Of a DNA stretch of 64,000 bases, positions 1-12,800 are shown piece after piece; position 1 is the first letter of the stretch, and each line of letters opens with the position of its first letter. Under the pieces are notes generated by a model. It worked only from the letters and a program-made list of their open reading frames with translations. It did no database searches and was not told where the DNA came from. Position numbers and translations under genes: made by a program. The DNA is from Podarcis raffonei. Lineage: Eukaryota; Chordata; Lepidosauria; Squamata; Lacertidae. The stretch spans positions 30,690,501-30,754,500 of the forward strand of contig NC_070614.1 in NCBI RefSeq assembly GCF_027172205.1, in the 5' to 3' direction.

Positions 1-324
1 GTGAGCCAAAGATGTAAAACTGGAGGAGACAAGCTGAGAAGGAAATGGCCTCATGGGCAGTCAGTAATGTTTTCAGCATCTTCGGAACCACACTAGTGGT
101 GTACCATATTTCCAAGAAAGAGAGGTTTCCCAGGAAGAAGTACATGGGGGTATGAAGGCTGTGGTCAGTTAACACAACCGCTGTGATCATTATATTCCCC
201 ATTAATGTTACTATGTAGACCACAAGAAATATTACAAATGTAGGCATTCTTAGCTCATGAAGGTTCCCAAATCCTAGGAGAATAAATTCTGTGATCACTG
301 TTTGATTAGGGCTTGCATTTCCAC
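1..324 (-). CDS. Olfactory receptor, N-terminal part (cut by window edge)
   Basis: Odorant-binding class A GPCR of olfactory sensory neurons. Read on the minus strand from 324 down to 1, the frame is open and gives an N-terminal N-glycosylation site (NQT) and the opening phrase VITEFILLGF. TM1 follows with GN, then the family signature HTPMYFFLGNLSFLEIWYTT in IC1/TM2, then VVPKML and the start of TM3 (CLLQFYIF). The LEIWYTT wording is typical of class II OR6/OR11-like receptors. There is no in-frame ATG; the reading frame begins at a good splice acceptor (TCTGTTTTTCAG) whose AG is at 326-325, leaving a split codon. The start Met is therefore probably on an upstream exon. The remaining roughly two thirds of the gene lie outside the window, so intactness is unknown. 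It is in opposite orientation to the V2R array. Confidence 0.9.
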
Positions 325-627
325 CTGAAAAACAGACACACGGTTGATGAGGAAGAGGAAGACAAGCAGAGCAGGGTATCTGTTTAACAGAATCTGAATA
401 ATTTGACTCCCTATAATCAAATGGAATGTACAATCATATTGAGCAATACAAAAACTTCTTTCCAGTTAACTCTCTTCCTAAGCCATTTGCACATTTAGTT
501 ATGTAGGAAACTCATCTCCATTGTTCTTCTGGTGAGTGGCAGCTGGGCTGCTTCCAAGAAGTATTTGCTAGTACAAATTTTGCACATTTGTACATTCTGC
601 AAAATTTAAATATTTGAATACATAGAG

Positions 628-732
628 CAGGGGTAGCCAACATGGTGCTTTCTGCTGTTGTTGGATCACAGCTCCCATCATCCTGACCACTGACCATCCT
701 GGCAGGGGGTGATGGGAAATTAGCTACCCCTA
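628..732. repeat. hAT-type MITE, 105 bp
   Basis: Short non-autonomous DNA transposon. It starts CAGGGGTAGCCAAC and ends GCTACCCCTA, which are imperfect terminal inverted repeats of the hAT style. It is flanked by near-identical 8-bp target duplications, ACATAGAG (620-627) and ATATAGAG (733-740). An 8-bp duplication is the hAT hallmark. It has no coding capacity. 325-627 otherwise shows nothing recognisable. Confidence 0.65.
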
Positions 733-782
733 ATATAGAGGCTTGTAATCTTTGATTCCTCAAACTTGCCCAGAACCTTTGG

Positions 783-1690
783 ACAAAATTCATAGACTCA
801 TAGAACTGTAGAGCTGGCTAGTATCCCAAGGGCCATGTAGTCCAGCACCTCACAATGCAGGAATCTCAACTAAATCTCAACTAAATCTCAACTAAAGCAT
901 CCATGACAGATGGTCACCCAACCTCTGCTTAAAAATCTCAAATGAAAGAAAGTCTACCACTTTCCGAGAGAGTCTGTTCCTGTATCAAACAGCTCTTGCC
1001 ATTAGAAAGTTATTCCTTATATTTAGTCGGAATCTCCTTTTTTGTGACTTGAAGCCAATGGTTCTGGTCCTACTCTGTGGAGCAGGAGAAAATGAGCTTC
1101 TCCACCTTCCATGTGGCAACCTTTGAGATATATGAGGATGGCTATCATATCTGCTTTTGAATTATGGTGCTGGAGGAGACTCTTGAGAGTCCCATGGACT
1201 GCAAGAAGATCAAACCTCTCCATTCTGAAGGAAATCAGCCCTGAGTGCTCACTGGAAGGACAGATCGTGAAGCTGAGGCTCCAATACTTTGGCCACCTCA
1301 TGAGAAGAGAAGACTCCCTGGAAAAGACCTTGATGTTGGGAAAGATGGAGGGCACAAGGAGAAGGGGACGACAGAAGACGAGATGGTTGGATAGTGTCTT
1401 CAAAGCTACAAACATGAGTCTGACCAAACTGCGGGAGGCAGTGGAAGACAGAAGTGCCTGGCGTGCTCTGGTCCATGGGGTCACGAAGAGTCGGACACGA
1501 CTAAACGACTAAACAACAACAAATCATATCTCCTCTCTGTCTCCTCTTTTCCAGGTTAAACATCTCCAACTCACTCAACCATTCCTCATAAGGCTTGGTT
1601 TTCAGACCCTTGATCTTCTTAGCTGCCCTCCTCTGCACATGTTCTAATTGTTATATTTCTAAAACCAAGTCTCTGGTGCTCTGTCATACA
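783..1690 (-). mobile_element. CR1-type LINE, 3' fragment, interrupted by BovB
   Basis: The start at about 783 (CATAGACTCATAGAACTGTAG) is the reverse complement of the CR1 3' end, which in this window also appears intact at 51,240-51,330. The text that follows (AAGGGCCATGTAGTCCAGC, then the region around 1,000-1,140) matches the 3' UTR and C-terminal part of CR1 read on the minus strand. The element is 5'-truncated near 1,690 and old. It is split by a BovB fragment at 1153-1522. A 12-bp unit (AATCTCAACTAA) is repeated about three times at 861-897. Confidence 0.75.
1153..1522 (+). mobile_element. BovB (RTE clade) LINE 3' fragment nested in CR1
   Basis: The plus-strand frame encodes the C-terminal tail of the BovB reverse transcriptase: phrases such as FGHLMRRED, SLEKTLMLGKMEGTRRRGRQ, TRWLDSV, then the terminal motif [12 protein letters not shown]. 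It ends in an AAC-rich tail (ACAACAACAA). Both sides carry the 9-bp target duplication ATCATATCT (1144-1152 and 1523-1531), so it inserted into the older CR1. About 370 bp; strongly 5'-truncated. Confidence 0.85.
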
Positions 1691-3238
1691 AAGGGAAACT
1701 AGACCTGATTGTGCAGGGAACCTGCTGCTCTCCTGATGTTGTGGATCCACTCACAATAACCCCTTCCCAGGGAGCAAGAGCTAACCTGTGAAGGTGAACA
1801 AAGTAGGCAAGATTTCAATGGCTCTATTTAGCATGACTAAGGGAACAATCCTATGCACAGGAAGCTTGTGTGAAGCAAGCCCAGTGTAAACTGAACTGGC
1901 AGAAAGTACATCAGATCCAAACTCTATTCAGGGGCAGGGCTACTTATGGCCGAGCCAGCCTAAATATGACAGGAGGGAAAGACGCCTTTAAAATGTGTAT
2001 TGAGTTATACCCTCCATCTTGCTGGCTTAATGTACACCAGGTCTCCAGGACACATGCCTGAGCTGAAAGGGTTTGAAATCCAACCTAGGTCTCCCTTCCC
2101 TCTATCCCCCCCCCCATCTGTTTTAGAGCTTATGCCAATTTAAGATTCTCCAGGCTCAACTCAGATGACTGGATCCCAGCTCAGATAAGGATGGGGAGAT
2201 AAGCTGGTGTAGTCTGGGTGTTCCGGGAACCTCCCAGCTCAACCAGAGATCTGCTGGATCCTAACTCCACTCATGCTGGTGGATCTTGCTGTAGAATTGA
2301 GTCTGGATCCAACTCAAAGTTTGTCTTTTTAAAATATTTAAAGGAAAGGCAGCTAAATAAATGAATTTTGTTTTACCTTTCAACACATTGTCTTCTAAAT
2401 GCATCTTGCAGGTCTTGGCTATGTATCTATCATAGGTTATAGGTTATTTCAGATTCATATATATATATATATCTCATATATCTCCCCGTTGGGGAAAACT
2501 AGTTCTTGTGGTGCTTTATTCTGAGAGAGTAGCTAAAATGATGCGTCCTTGGCAAACCAATAAATAAGCAAATTGTTGAACTAATTAGTAGCAAAATATT
2601 TATATTTAGCACTGCCATAATAATTTGATTGCATGAACAATAGGGATTAATTTGTATCACTAGCCTATTTCCAGTTGGGAATATTTATTTATGAGTCAGG
2701 TCAAAGTTCTGGTAGCTAAAAAATAAGGGAGAACAAAACGAATCCCCCCCTTCTTTTTTTGAAATGGCACAGTCAACATTGTGACAATCAGAGTGCATAA
2801 TTGCCTTTAAATCTGTAGCTATGCATTTTTAACGAATGATATTTGTATATAAGCATGAAGAAGACATATTGGAATGTTGTTATTCTTATATCTGCATTTG
2901 ATAAAAGCAGACACACACATCAACAACCTAGAATTCACTAGAAGATTTATTTATATTAGTAGTTTAATATTAAATAATTTAAACTTATTTATTATAGTAA
3001 CAGGGCACAGCTGTTGCACTACTTCACAACAGCCTTGGCAGACATATAAAATATGTGAGAATGGTATGATTTTTCTAGAGTTATATTAATATTTTAAATG
3101 CACCCCCATCTTAGCTTCTTTTCAGCTTATATCCTATATTTGTAGTTCTTCTGTGAAGTATAAGATACAGTAGTCACTTATATTATTTACGTCTACTATC
3201 CATCAACATGTGATCCATACAACATGTATTTTTAATCT
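1691..3238. other. Intergenic, no gene seen
   Basis: AT-rich intergenic DNA. A short (AT)n tract lies at about 2456-2473. Short open frames here have no recognisable domain and are not credible genes. Confidence 0.5.
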
Positions 3239-3299
3239 TTTGTTGGAAGCTGCCCAGAGTGGCTGGGAAAACCCAGCCAGATGGGTGGGTTAGAAATAA

Positions 3300-3346
<47 letters not shown>
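3239..3346 (+). repeat. LINE/SINE 3' tail with (ATT)n microsatellite
   Basis: The phrase GGAAGCTGCCCAGAGTGGCT followed by GGTTAGAAATAAATT and then about 15 ATT units (3299-3344) is the common squamate retroelement 3' end that terminates in an ATT microsatellite. The poly-Leu and poly-Asn frames running across it are artefacts of the repeat. Confidence 0.55.
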
Positions 3347-3348
<2 letters not shown>

Positions 3349-3702
3349 ACTCCTAGAGGCCATGGGGGCTTCAGCCCCCACAATAAATATTTAAGGGGCC
3401 AGGGCCCCACAAAGTTGATGGGCATTCCCATTCAAATGGTGTGTCTGTACTGTGTCATGTGATCAATTTTGCAGGGCAGGGCTTACCTGGGCCCCCACAA
3501 TATTTCATTCAAGTTGGCACACCTGATGTGATCTGCTATTTCTATGCTGTCGTGTTTGCTTTATTGATTTATAAACTAAGTGCAAAATTACTAAAGCACA
3601 TTTTAAAGCAGACAAGATTGAATTTTTGGGCTCCTTTAGGAGGACGGGTAGTATATACATTCAATACACAAATAAATAAATTCATCTGTTTCCAGACTGA
3701 GG

Positions 3703-3866
3703 AATAGCTGTCAACCTTCCCTTTTTTTGCGGGAAATTCCCTTATTCCAGTGCCATTTCCCGCTGCTTCCCGCTGCTATCCTGGATTGTTAGATATATTG
3801 TAGACTGTCCCCAGGACAGGTGAGGCTGCTGATCCCTTATTTTCAAATCTGAAAGTTGACAGCTAT
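3703..3866. repeat. MITE with about 16-bp TIRs and 9-bp target duplication
   Basis: The left end reads ATAGCTGTCAACCTTC (from 3704) and the right end is its reverse complement with one mismatch (GAAAGTTGACAGCTAT, ending 3866). The flanks carry the exact 9-bp direct repeat AGACTGAGG (3694-3702 and 3867-3875). A 9-bp duplication points to the Mutator-like group. No coding capacity. It sits about 600-760 bp upstream of the V2R-A start codon. Confidence 0.6.
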
Positions 3867-3973
3867 AGACTGAGGCCTTGTTTTTCTGGTGTCTGATCCT
3901 TCCTGTAAGTCCCCAGAAACATTTACATTCTATAATTTCCTATCAAACTAGGTGCATGAGGAAACACCCTTTT

Positions 3974-4034
3974 CAGATGTGGCAAACATGTTTTCTTGCG
4001 CAATTTCTCAGGGAATTTCAATTTTGAATTCTTG
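3974..4034 (+). promoter_or_regulatory. V2R upstream conserved box, gene A copy
   Basis: Begins CAGATGTGGCAAACATG, then TTTTCTT and a GGAATTT segment, about 490 bp upstream of the V2R-A ATG. Related blocks lie upstream of V2R-B, -D and -E at similar distances. Conservation between the diverged A/E and B/D subfamilies suggests a promoter or 5' untranslated exon element; its function is not known. Confidence 0.4.
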
Positions 4035-4465
4035 ATGCCATTCATTATCATGAGCAGTGCAATTAGTTGCTGCATGTCAAAAATAAAAAGCAACGAACAA
4101 GCCAAAATGTCATCTGTGTAGTTGTAGTTACATTTATTATCATGATGAGTATTATAATTAACTGCTGCTTGCCGAAACAAAAACAAAAAAGCAACTTAGT
4201 TGTGGTTTCTGTTAATTAAATTAACAATATATACCATGAAGGATGCCATAAGTATATCCTCTAGCACTTAGAGGGAGGGCTAGCAACTAAAATGATTTAT
4301 TCATCAGAATGATCCTCAGGTCTTTCTATTTGCAATTACAGACTTAAGGACTGTTTGAACATTCAGATTAGGCCATTGTAATCTTACAGGCTGTTGGGAC
4401 TGTTTTATAGACTTCAACAGAAGAATCTGCATGTAGATGGAAAAATTGAACTTGTGCTGGGGATA

Positions 4466-4683
4466 ATGGTTCTCTTGGTGTTATGGATGCTCATTCTGCT
4501 CCCTCACATAGCATGCAAGGCTCACACTGTTAAATGCAGGGTCTGGTATCCACACCCTCCATTCCACAAGTATCATCAATCAGGAGACCTCCTCATTGGT
4601 GCTGTTGTTTCCCATGGTGGCTTCATCTCCTTCTCACCAGATTTCACGATAGAACCTCCACAGCCACTGATGGAAGATTTTTT
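4466..4683 (+). CDS. V2R-A exon 1: signal peptide and start of ligand-binding domain
   Basis: 218 nt, ATG to donor TT|GTAAGG. Hydrophobic leader of about 15 residues, then the conserved [13 protein letters not shown] block. Ends in phase 2. Confidence 0.92.
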
Positions 4684-7600
4684 GTAAGGGTTTAATTTTT
4701 TTACTTAATATTGGCTTCTTTTATCTTAGAAGTAGAATGATTGGTGGTAAGCAAGCCATGGGCTGATTGTCATCTGATGCCCTTTTAAAATGTCTTGTGG
4801 GAGGGGGGATTATTAGGTTGTCTTTGGTTTTGGTTTTATTATGTGTTCTGTGTTTTTTTAATATGGTGATTATATGTGCATATGCATGATGATAAATTGT
4901 AGAATATCCTTCTGATACAAAATGTAACTCTCATTCTAGAGTATTGCCTAAGAATTACCAGCATATTGTGGCCTTGGTCTTCGCAGTGAAGGAGATTAAT
5001 GAAAACTCTCAGATCTTACCCAATGTTACCTTGGGCTTCCACATCTATGACAACTATTACAATTCTATGTGGACCTACCATTCTACAATGCTACTCATGT
5101 ACAGTTTGGAGAGATTTTCCCCAAACTACAACTGTGATCTACGTAATAAGCTAACTGCAGTAATTGGTGGTCTGGATTCCCAAATTTCTTCTAATATGGC
5201 CATTTTCTTGGATATGCACAAGATTCCACAGGTAAGATTATGCAAATAAGAGTATGACAAGTTTACAATTCCTTCACAACTCCTTAGTCATAGTTGGGTG
5301 CAATGGATGCTTTTGAAGGCAACAAATGAATCTTATCTTACATGTTAGTGTCATCTGTGGGAGAGGGGTGTTATTGTTTTATTTTGTTTTTCTTCTCATT
5401 TTTATTGTGCATTTTATGTTTTGTACATTTTTATGCAGTGAACCACCCTAAGAGCTTCAGATGGTACACAAGGTGGTACACAAATTTAAATCAACATCAT
5501 CCTCATCATTTTTAGGTGCTAGCCCTCTTCTTTGGATGAGAGCAAGTTTGCTACTCTCTTTCTTTTTATTAAGGAAATCATGGGAGTCTTCCTTCTGGAA
5601 GAAGTGACTAAGCAGGATTTCACATGGTACAAGGGGTCAATCAGATTGGGAAGTGCATCCTCATTTTAATGGCAGTGCCACCCGCAACCTCTTATTTTTT
5701 AAATCTTCATGCCATCTACCTTTCCAATGTTTGGCAATATGGGACTAGGCATTTGACTATACAGGGTGTAAACTGGAATTTCCGGGATATTTTTAAATCA
5801 ATGTTAGGTTTTTGTTTGCTTCTTTTTGCCTACTCCACGTTACCCTCTACTGATACAGATTAGCTTTGTGAATTTCTCTGTTTCATTTCCTAAACTGGTA
5901 AGTGGATTTGATCATCATCAAGCATCCAATGTTTCTATGCTTAGGTATGAGCACTCCTTTCACTGCCAACCAGCTTAGAAGGCTGTTTGGTATGGTGCCC
6001 TGTCTGGCCTTCTGGATGCCCCCTGTGTAACATGTACCAACAGCGGTGGGGTACACCAGTCAAGTCACAAACTCCCAGGGATCCCATTTAATGAGAGATG
6101 GGAAACTGCTTCATCCCATGCGATTAAACTGATGGAGTTCAGCTGGGGTAGTTTTGCAGAGTTTGGTGTTTTCACCAGTCTGCAAAGATTCAACCTGACT
6201 GCACTTAATTATGTTTGGTTATGTTTAATAAATATAACCAAAACTGGCCTCCTGATTCTCCCTTCTGGTGTGCAGGAAAACACAGTCTGTATGGCCCGTT
6301 CATAACCTATAAATGCCACATTCTCATTGACTTTTAGTTCAGTATTTTAAAAGTTCAAAGTACTTAATTACTTTGTTTTTCCCTCAGAATGTTTACTGTG
6401 AATTGATTCATGAATCTCAATGAGATTCTTCAGGACTACATATTATCATAATGCACCCCACTCTGTAAATAGCCCTCGGAAAAAGGTAATTTAGGAAGCT
6501 TCCAAACCAGCTGTTTATTGAGCAGTGATTATTGTATATTTGCAGAAAACCTGCATGGAACTTATATAGCATTGCCTCTTTATTAAAAATATTTATATCT
6601 CATCCTTCTTAATTTCACTGAATAAAACTCTGATAATTATTCTAAAAATGCATCACTTGCAGACAGATCATAAAACAACTTTAAATTTGAGACACCTTCA
6701 TACAGTTCACTAATTTTGCAAGTAAAATGGCTGTCAAGAGTAGAAATGACATGTGCCAATAGTGCCAATTTCTCTAGCACTGATGGGCAATGAATGGGAG
6801 TTTAAATCACCAAAAGTGAATTTTTATCTTCAATTCCATCTTCACATGTATCCTTAGCTAACATACAGCCCTGCTCTGGAGACGAACTATAAAACCCCAG
6901 GCCTTTTCTTCTACCAGATGGTCCCTAAGGAAGACCTTCAGTATGATGGGATTCTCCATCTGCTTCTGCACTTCAGGTGGACGTGGATTGGGACCGTTGT
7001 TATGGATACTGACAATGGAGAAAGATTTGTGCAAACTGTGCTTCCAACGTTTCCCCAGAAAGGTGTCTGTCTTGCCTTCATAGAAAGAATCCCCATTCCA
7101 ACTTTTATCCCAGAGGTTACCAGCATGGTGGATCGTGGGAAAAACATAAATGATAAAATAAGAAACAGCAAAGCCAATGTAATTGTGGCTTGTGGGGAAT
7201 CTTATTCCTTGCCATTTTTTAGATGGTTGTCATTTCTGTCAGGTGTGGACCACATGGCAAAGAAACCTAAAGGCAAAGTGTGGATAACAACAGCCCAGAT
7301 AGAGCTCAATTCATTCTCCTATCAAAGGAATTGGGATATAGAAACTTTCAATGGTGCAATAGCCTTCTCATATCAGTACAATGATGTGCCAGGATTTCAC
7401 CAGTTCGCTGAGGGCAGAAACCCTTTCAGCACTTCTAGAGATGGTTTCATCAGGGACTTCTGGCAACAAGCTTTTGACTGTGCATTTCCAAATACAACAG
7501 TGGGTGAGGTGCCTGAGAATATTTGCACAGGAGAGGAGAAGCTGGTGGACCTTCCGTCCACCTATTTTGAAATGAGCATGACTGGCCATAGCTACAGTGT

Positions 7601-9766
7601 CTACAATGCTGTTTATGCTGTAGCTCATGCATTACATGCCATGTCTTCTTCAAGACTGAAAAACATAGCAATGCTGGATGAAGGGGATCTGAAGCTTCAG
7701 AATCAACCATATTGGAAGGTAGTTAGCTAAACATCCTCATGGGGTGTAGTTAAACTAATTTGAGAAGTAAGCTGTCTCCCTATACTCTTTCAGTACTTAT
7801 GGTTATATCTTCCTTAGTCTTTCTGAAAGCTAGAACCATCATATTTAATTCAACCATCAAGCTATCTCTACTTTCTTATTCGTTGTGTATGTGCTGAACC
7901 CTAAAATCTTTGTAACCAGTACAGAAATCCACATTTTGAAGCTACGTCTTTTATAATCTTAGGAAAGTTTGCTCCTGCATCTGGCTGCAAAAGTGGTCCA
8001 GGCAGGATTGCTTTTGTGCGGGGACAGAAAGACTTGCATGCAGCCACTCCAGTTTCTGATACTAGAAAATTTCAGCAAGGGGGGGGGGCAGAGGTATTTA
8101 AGGTGATGCTTTCTGCCTTTTTGTCCTCTTTCTTTCTGAGCACAGGATCCAACCTGCCCTCCCAGTGTGAATTTAACTGGTTGCCTTATTTGGGGGCAAG
8201 AATATTTTTTTGTCCTTTTCTGTGATTGGCTTACAGAGGCATTCCCCCCCCTCCTATTCCATACTGTCATGCCAAGCTGCCACAGTTAGTGGTGCATAGT
8301 GGATATTTATGTTGATAGGTTATGTTGATGATGGGTGGAGGTAGAGACTTAAACATGTGGTGAGTAGGGTCTGGAACCTGTGTCCCTCACTCTTGAGGGG
8401 GCATGAATGGGTTTCTAAAAAAGCTCAATAACTTTGCAAAACAAATTAGCAAATGCCGGAATTATGAGACAAATGCAATTTCATGACCCACCTGCATCAT
8501 TTTCTAAAGCTTTATATTTTCAATCTAGCTCCATCACCTTCTGAGACATATCTCATTTAACAACAGTGCTGGACAGAAGATTTCCTTTGACCAAGATGGG
8601 AAGTTAGTAGCTGGATTTGATATCATCAACTATTTATGTGGTTCAAATATATCTAAAGTAAAGATTGGAAAGGTTGATCCTAGGGCCCCTTCAGAACAAG
8701 TATTAACCATCAGTGAGAATGCCATCACATGGAACAACTGGTTTAACCAGGTAGGATCCACTTAATAGCAGTTACCAGCTACTACTTGTTCCTTGAAGTA
8801 CTGGATGTCAGTAATGATACACAAAATTAATTTCCTGAGGTATTACTCAAACGAATATACTTTATATAAATTTGTAAAAGTTAATATACTTCATAACATT
8901 ATGCTTGGCATGGAGAAAATGGATAAAGGTAAAGGGACCCCTGACCATTAGGTCCAGTCGCGGATGACTCTGGGGTTGCGGCACTCATCTCGCTTTAATT
9001 GGCCAAGGGAGCTGGTGTTTGTCCGCAGACAGTTTTTCCAGGTCATGTGGCCAGCATGACTAAGCTGCTTCTGGCGAACCAGAGCAGCGCACAGAAACGC
9101 CATTTACCTTCCCGCCGGAGCGGTGCCTATTTATCTACTTGCACTTTGACATGCTTTCGAACTGCTAGGTTGGCAGGAGCAGGGACGGAGCAACGGGAGC
9201 TCGCCCCGTCGTGGGGATTCGAACCGCTGACCTTCTGATCGGCAAGTCCTAGGCTCTGTTGCTTAACCCACAGTGCCCCCCGTGTCCCAGAGCAGTTTTT
9301 CCGCCTCTCACATAACACTAGAACCTGTGGATGAAACTGAAGACAGATAAAAGAAAGTAATTCACACAGTGCATACTTAGACTATGGAACTTATTCCCAC
9401 AGGATGGCCACCAACTTGGATGGTTTCAAAGTGGATTGGACAAATTCTTGGAGGTTCAGGCTAAGAATGGCTATTAGTTATGATGACTATGTTCTGCCTC
9501 CACAGTCTGAGGCACCTGAATAGTATGGGGTGAAGCAAAAAGTGTTCCTGTTCTCAGATCTCCTTGCAGGTTTCCTACAGGTTATTGTGAGAACAGATGC
9601 TAGACTAGATGGGCCATTAGCCTGATCCCGCATATGTTAGAAATAAACCGATTTCAACTCATATTTTCATTATTTATCTTAACAATTCTATCAGGTAATA
9701 TTCAACAATCCAAACATGAAGCAAAATTCATTTAACTCTGAACTGATACATTAAGCACTAGATGGC

Positions 9767-9828
<62 letters not shown>

Positions 9829-12800
9829 CATGAAATCTCCTCTACACCCACATTCCTGGTACTTTTTACAACTTTTTACTACTTTCCAGCATATTTCCAG
9901 CATATTCCAGTCCATTGGTGTAGAAGGACACCACTAGTGGTAATGGTTGAAAGACTGGACAGAGATGGGTAGAACAAAGATGAATTCCAAATGCTAATCC
10001 TAATTTTCCAGTTTTATAGTGATAATTGGGCATGCATTTGTGGGACTGGAGTCACATAACATGGTCCCAAGACTTCAAAAGCATGTTAGCATATGATGGA
10101 ACCATGCATTACTAGCAGCCAAAGATAAATCTTGTTTATCTTGCTTGTTAAAGATAAATCTGAAAATGAAAAGCCCACCTCGAAGCTTTAAAGGTCACCA
10201 AAGGAAAGATTATTGGTTTTTGTCCTATCTGCTTTATGAATTAGACACAACCTATTTCTGAATGTGTGGAAAGATGCCGTCCAGGTTCTAGCAAGAAAGT
10301 GAAGGAAGGGAAGCCATTTTGCTGCTATGATTGCATCTCATGTCCAGAAGGAAAGATTTCACATGAGGAGGGTAAGGCTTATATTGTATAGGTTTATTAA
10401 TAAAATGAATGCAGTCTAGAGGGATAGGTTTGTAAAGACCACTTTATATAGAGATAGATAGATTTTCTATGTTGCACTTCACCATATGGCTACAGGGCCA
10501 TGTAGAATATAATGAAATATGTCAATACACACCTCTAGAAATCAGTTAAAATATTAATGCAAAATAAACTCACAATAAACTAAAATAACAGTGGATAACC
10601 TAAGATAATTAAGGGTATGACAAATTGAACTAAATCTCCCCCCCCCAAAAAAAAACCACCTAGAAGAATAGTCATAAACTCATTCTATTTTTTAAAAAAT
10701 AAATGTTTGAATGAAAAGGTATGAATTAATATATGTTATTTGAATATATGTGCAATAAGGTCTGGTGAGACCTGCTGCCACCACAAGATTCTGTTAGGCT
10801 TGGTGCTGCCGCGAGGCCCGGCAAAACCACTGGCATACTTCTGGAAGCCTGTGCCACACTGCAAGTGTGGCATGGTTCCTGAAGCATGTCGGTGGCCACA
10901 GCATGCTTCTAGGCCTTGGCAGAGGCCCTGTAGATGTGGTGGTGGAGGAAGCAGGAAATCACAGATTGACATAAGAAGCCGGGGCAGCTTCATGTTGGTC
11001 TCCTACTAAAAGTGAACCAGAAAATATCACCCTTGGGTCTTGAAAAAACCATACTTTCTTCTGCTGTTTTTCTTGAACATGGTAACATCATAATCTAGTT
11101 TGTTTGTTTACACAAAGTAACTTGAAACAACTTACAACAGAATGCCACTTCTACACTTGAGTGGGGGCAAATTTGCCACACTCCATTTCCCCCAGGAAAG
11201 GAGATTTAAGTGGTCTCTTCCTGAAGAGGAATTGTGGGTGGCCAACCTTAATGTGTGGTGCAATCATAGAGAGGGGGAGCAGGCTTTTAAGCTTTGATCC
11301 TCCCTGAATGCTGCAGACTTCTCTTTGGAGAGCCCCACCCCCCGCTCCTTCCCAATGCAATGTAGGCTTGGGTTAGGTGGTCATTTCGGAGCTGAATAGG
11401 AATTTGGGAGTGAGCCCATAATTCACCTTGATATTTCTCTATTTTGCCTACTTCGTACTCTTTAGTTTAGTTTAATTGTCTGTTAGTCCAGACAGAAAAT
11501 ACAAGTCAAGAGAGGTGGGATAAATAACTGAGGAAGTATTGGGTTAAGGACACTCTTGAGTCACTTTATGCTGCCTTGATTGGGGTCATTGGGTGTGCCC
11601 TTTAGGCTGGCATGCACACTGGGGTGAATGCTAACCTGATGCGGCCAGTGTGTGCTTCTCAGGTCACCAACCAAAGGTTATTAGAATTTTCTTTCCAATC
11701 TTTTGCTCCAAGGTGACAGGTGTCTCCTGTAAACATACCTAGGAGTAGGAAGTGACATGTTTTCTTCTGTCTTAGGAAACTTTTCCATTCAAACTATATT
11801 TTGGTTTTGCTAGCTTTAATTTGGTTTGTAGATATATAATCTCAGATAATTCTGTGTCCCGAGTCTTCCTTTGGGTATATAGACAAATACATAACAACCC
11901 CCCTTAAAATCAGCATTAAACTATGAGTAAAATCTAAAATGTAGGCACCATGATTATGGAGCTGGCTAAGTAGATCACTGTCCTTAGTCATGAACAATAT
12001 TTGGTGCTTTGTTCCAGATGTGTGCAACTATCACAGAGAAATCATTACTTGAAGAGTGATGTACATTTAATACCTCTAAGAGGAACAGATATAGATATGT
12101 TTATGGGATGAATATAAGATTGACAGAGACTCATTTCTTTTTCAGACATGGGTGACTGCTTTAAGTGCCCAGGTGAACATTATCCAAACAAAAACCAGGA
12201 TGCATGTATCCCCAAGGAAATAAATTTCTTGTCTTATGAAGAACTATTGGGGGTCAGTTTAGCCTCTTTTTCTCTCTTCTCTTCAGTTATCACAGCTCTG
12301 GTACTAGGAATCTTTATAAAGCACCATGACACTCCCATTGTCAAAGCCAACAACCGGGACTTGACCTACACTCTCCTCCTCTCCCTCCTGCTCTGCTTTC
12401 TTTCTGCCTTGCTATTCATTGGTGAACCTCAGAAGGTGACATGTCTCCTTCGGCAAACTGCTTTTGGGATCATCTTCTCAGTGGCTGTTTCTTCAGTGTT
12501 GGCAAAGACTATCACTGTGGTTCTGGCTTTTATGGCCACCAGACCAGGATCAATAATGAGAAAATGGGTGGGAAAAGGACTGGCCTACTCTGTTGTCTTT
12601 TTCTGCTCCTTTATTCAAGCAGGCATCTGTACTGTGTGGCTGGCAACTTATCCCCCATTCCCAGATGTTGACATGCACTCAATGACAGAAGAAATCATAC
12701 TAGAATGCAATGAGGGGTCTGTGGCAATGTTCTACTCAGTCATTGGCTACATGGGCTTCTTGGCCATGGTCAGTTTCACAGTAGCTTTCTTTGCCAGGAA

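Noticed and set aside
4394-4465. Upstream extension of V2R-A exon 1 in frame
   Set aside because: It has no ATG; the ATG at 4466 gives the same leader length as in B, D and E.
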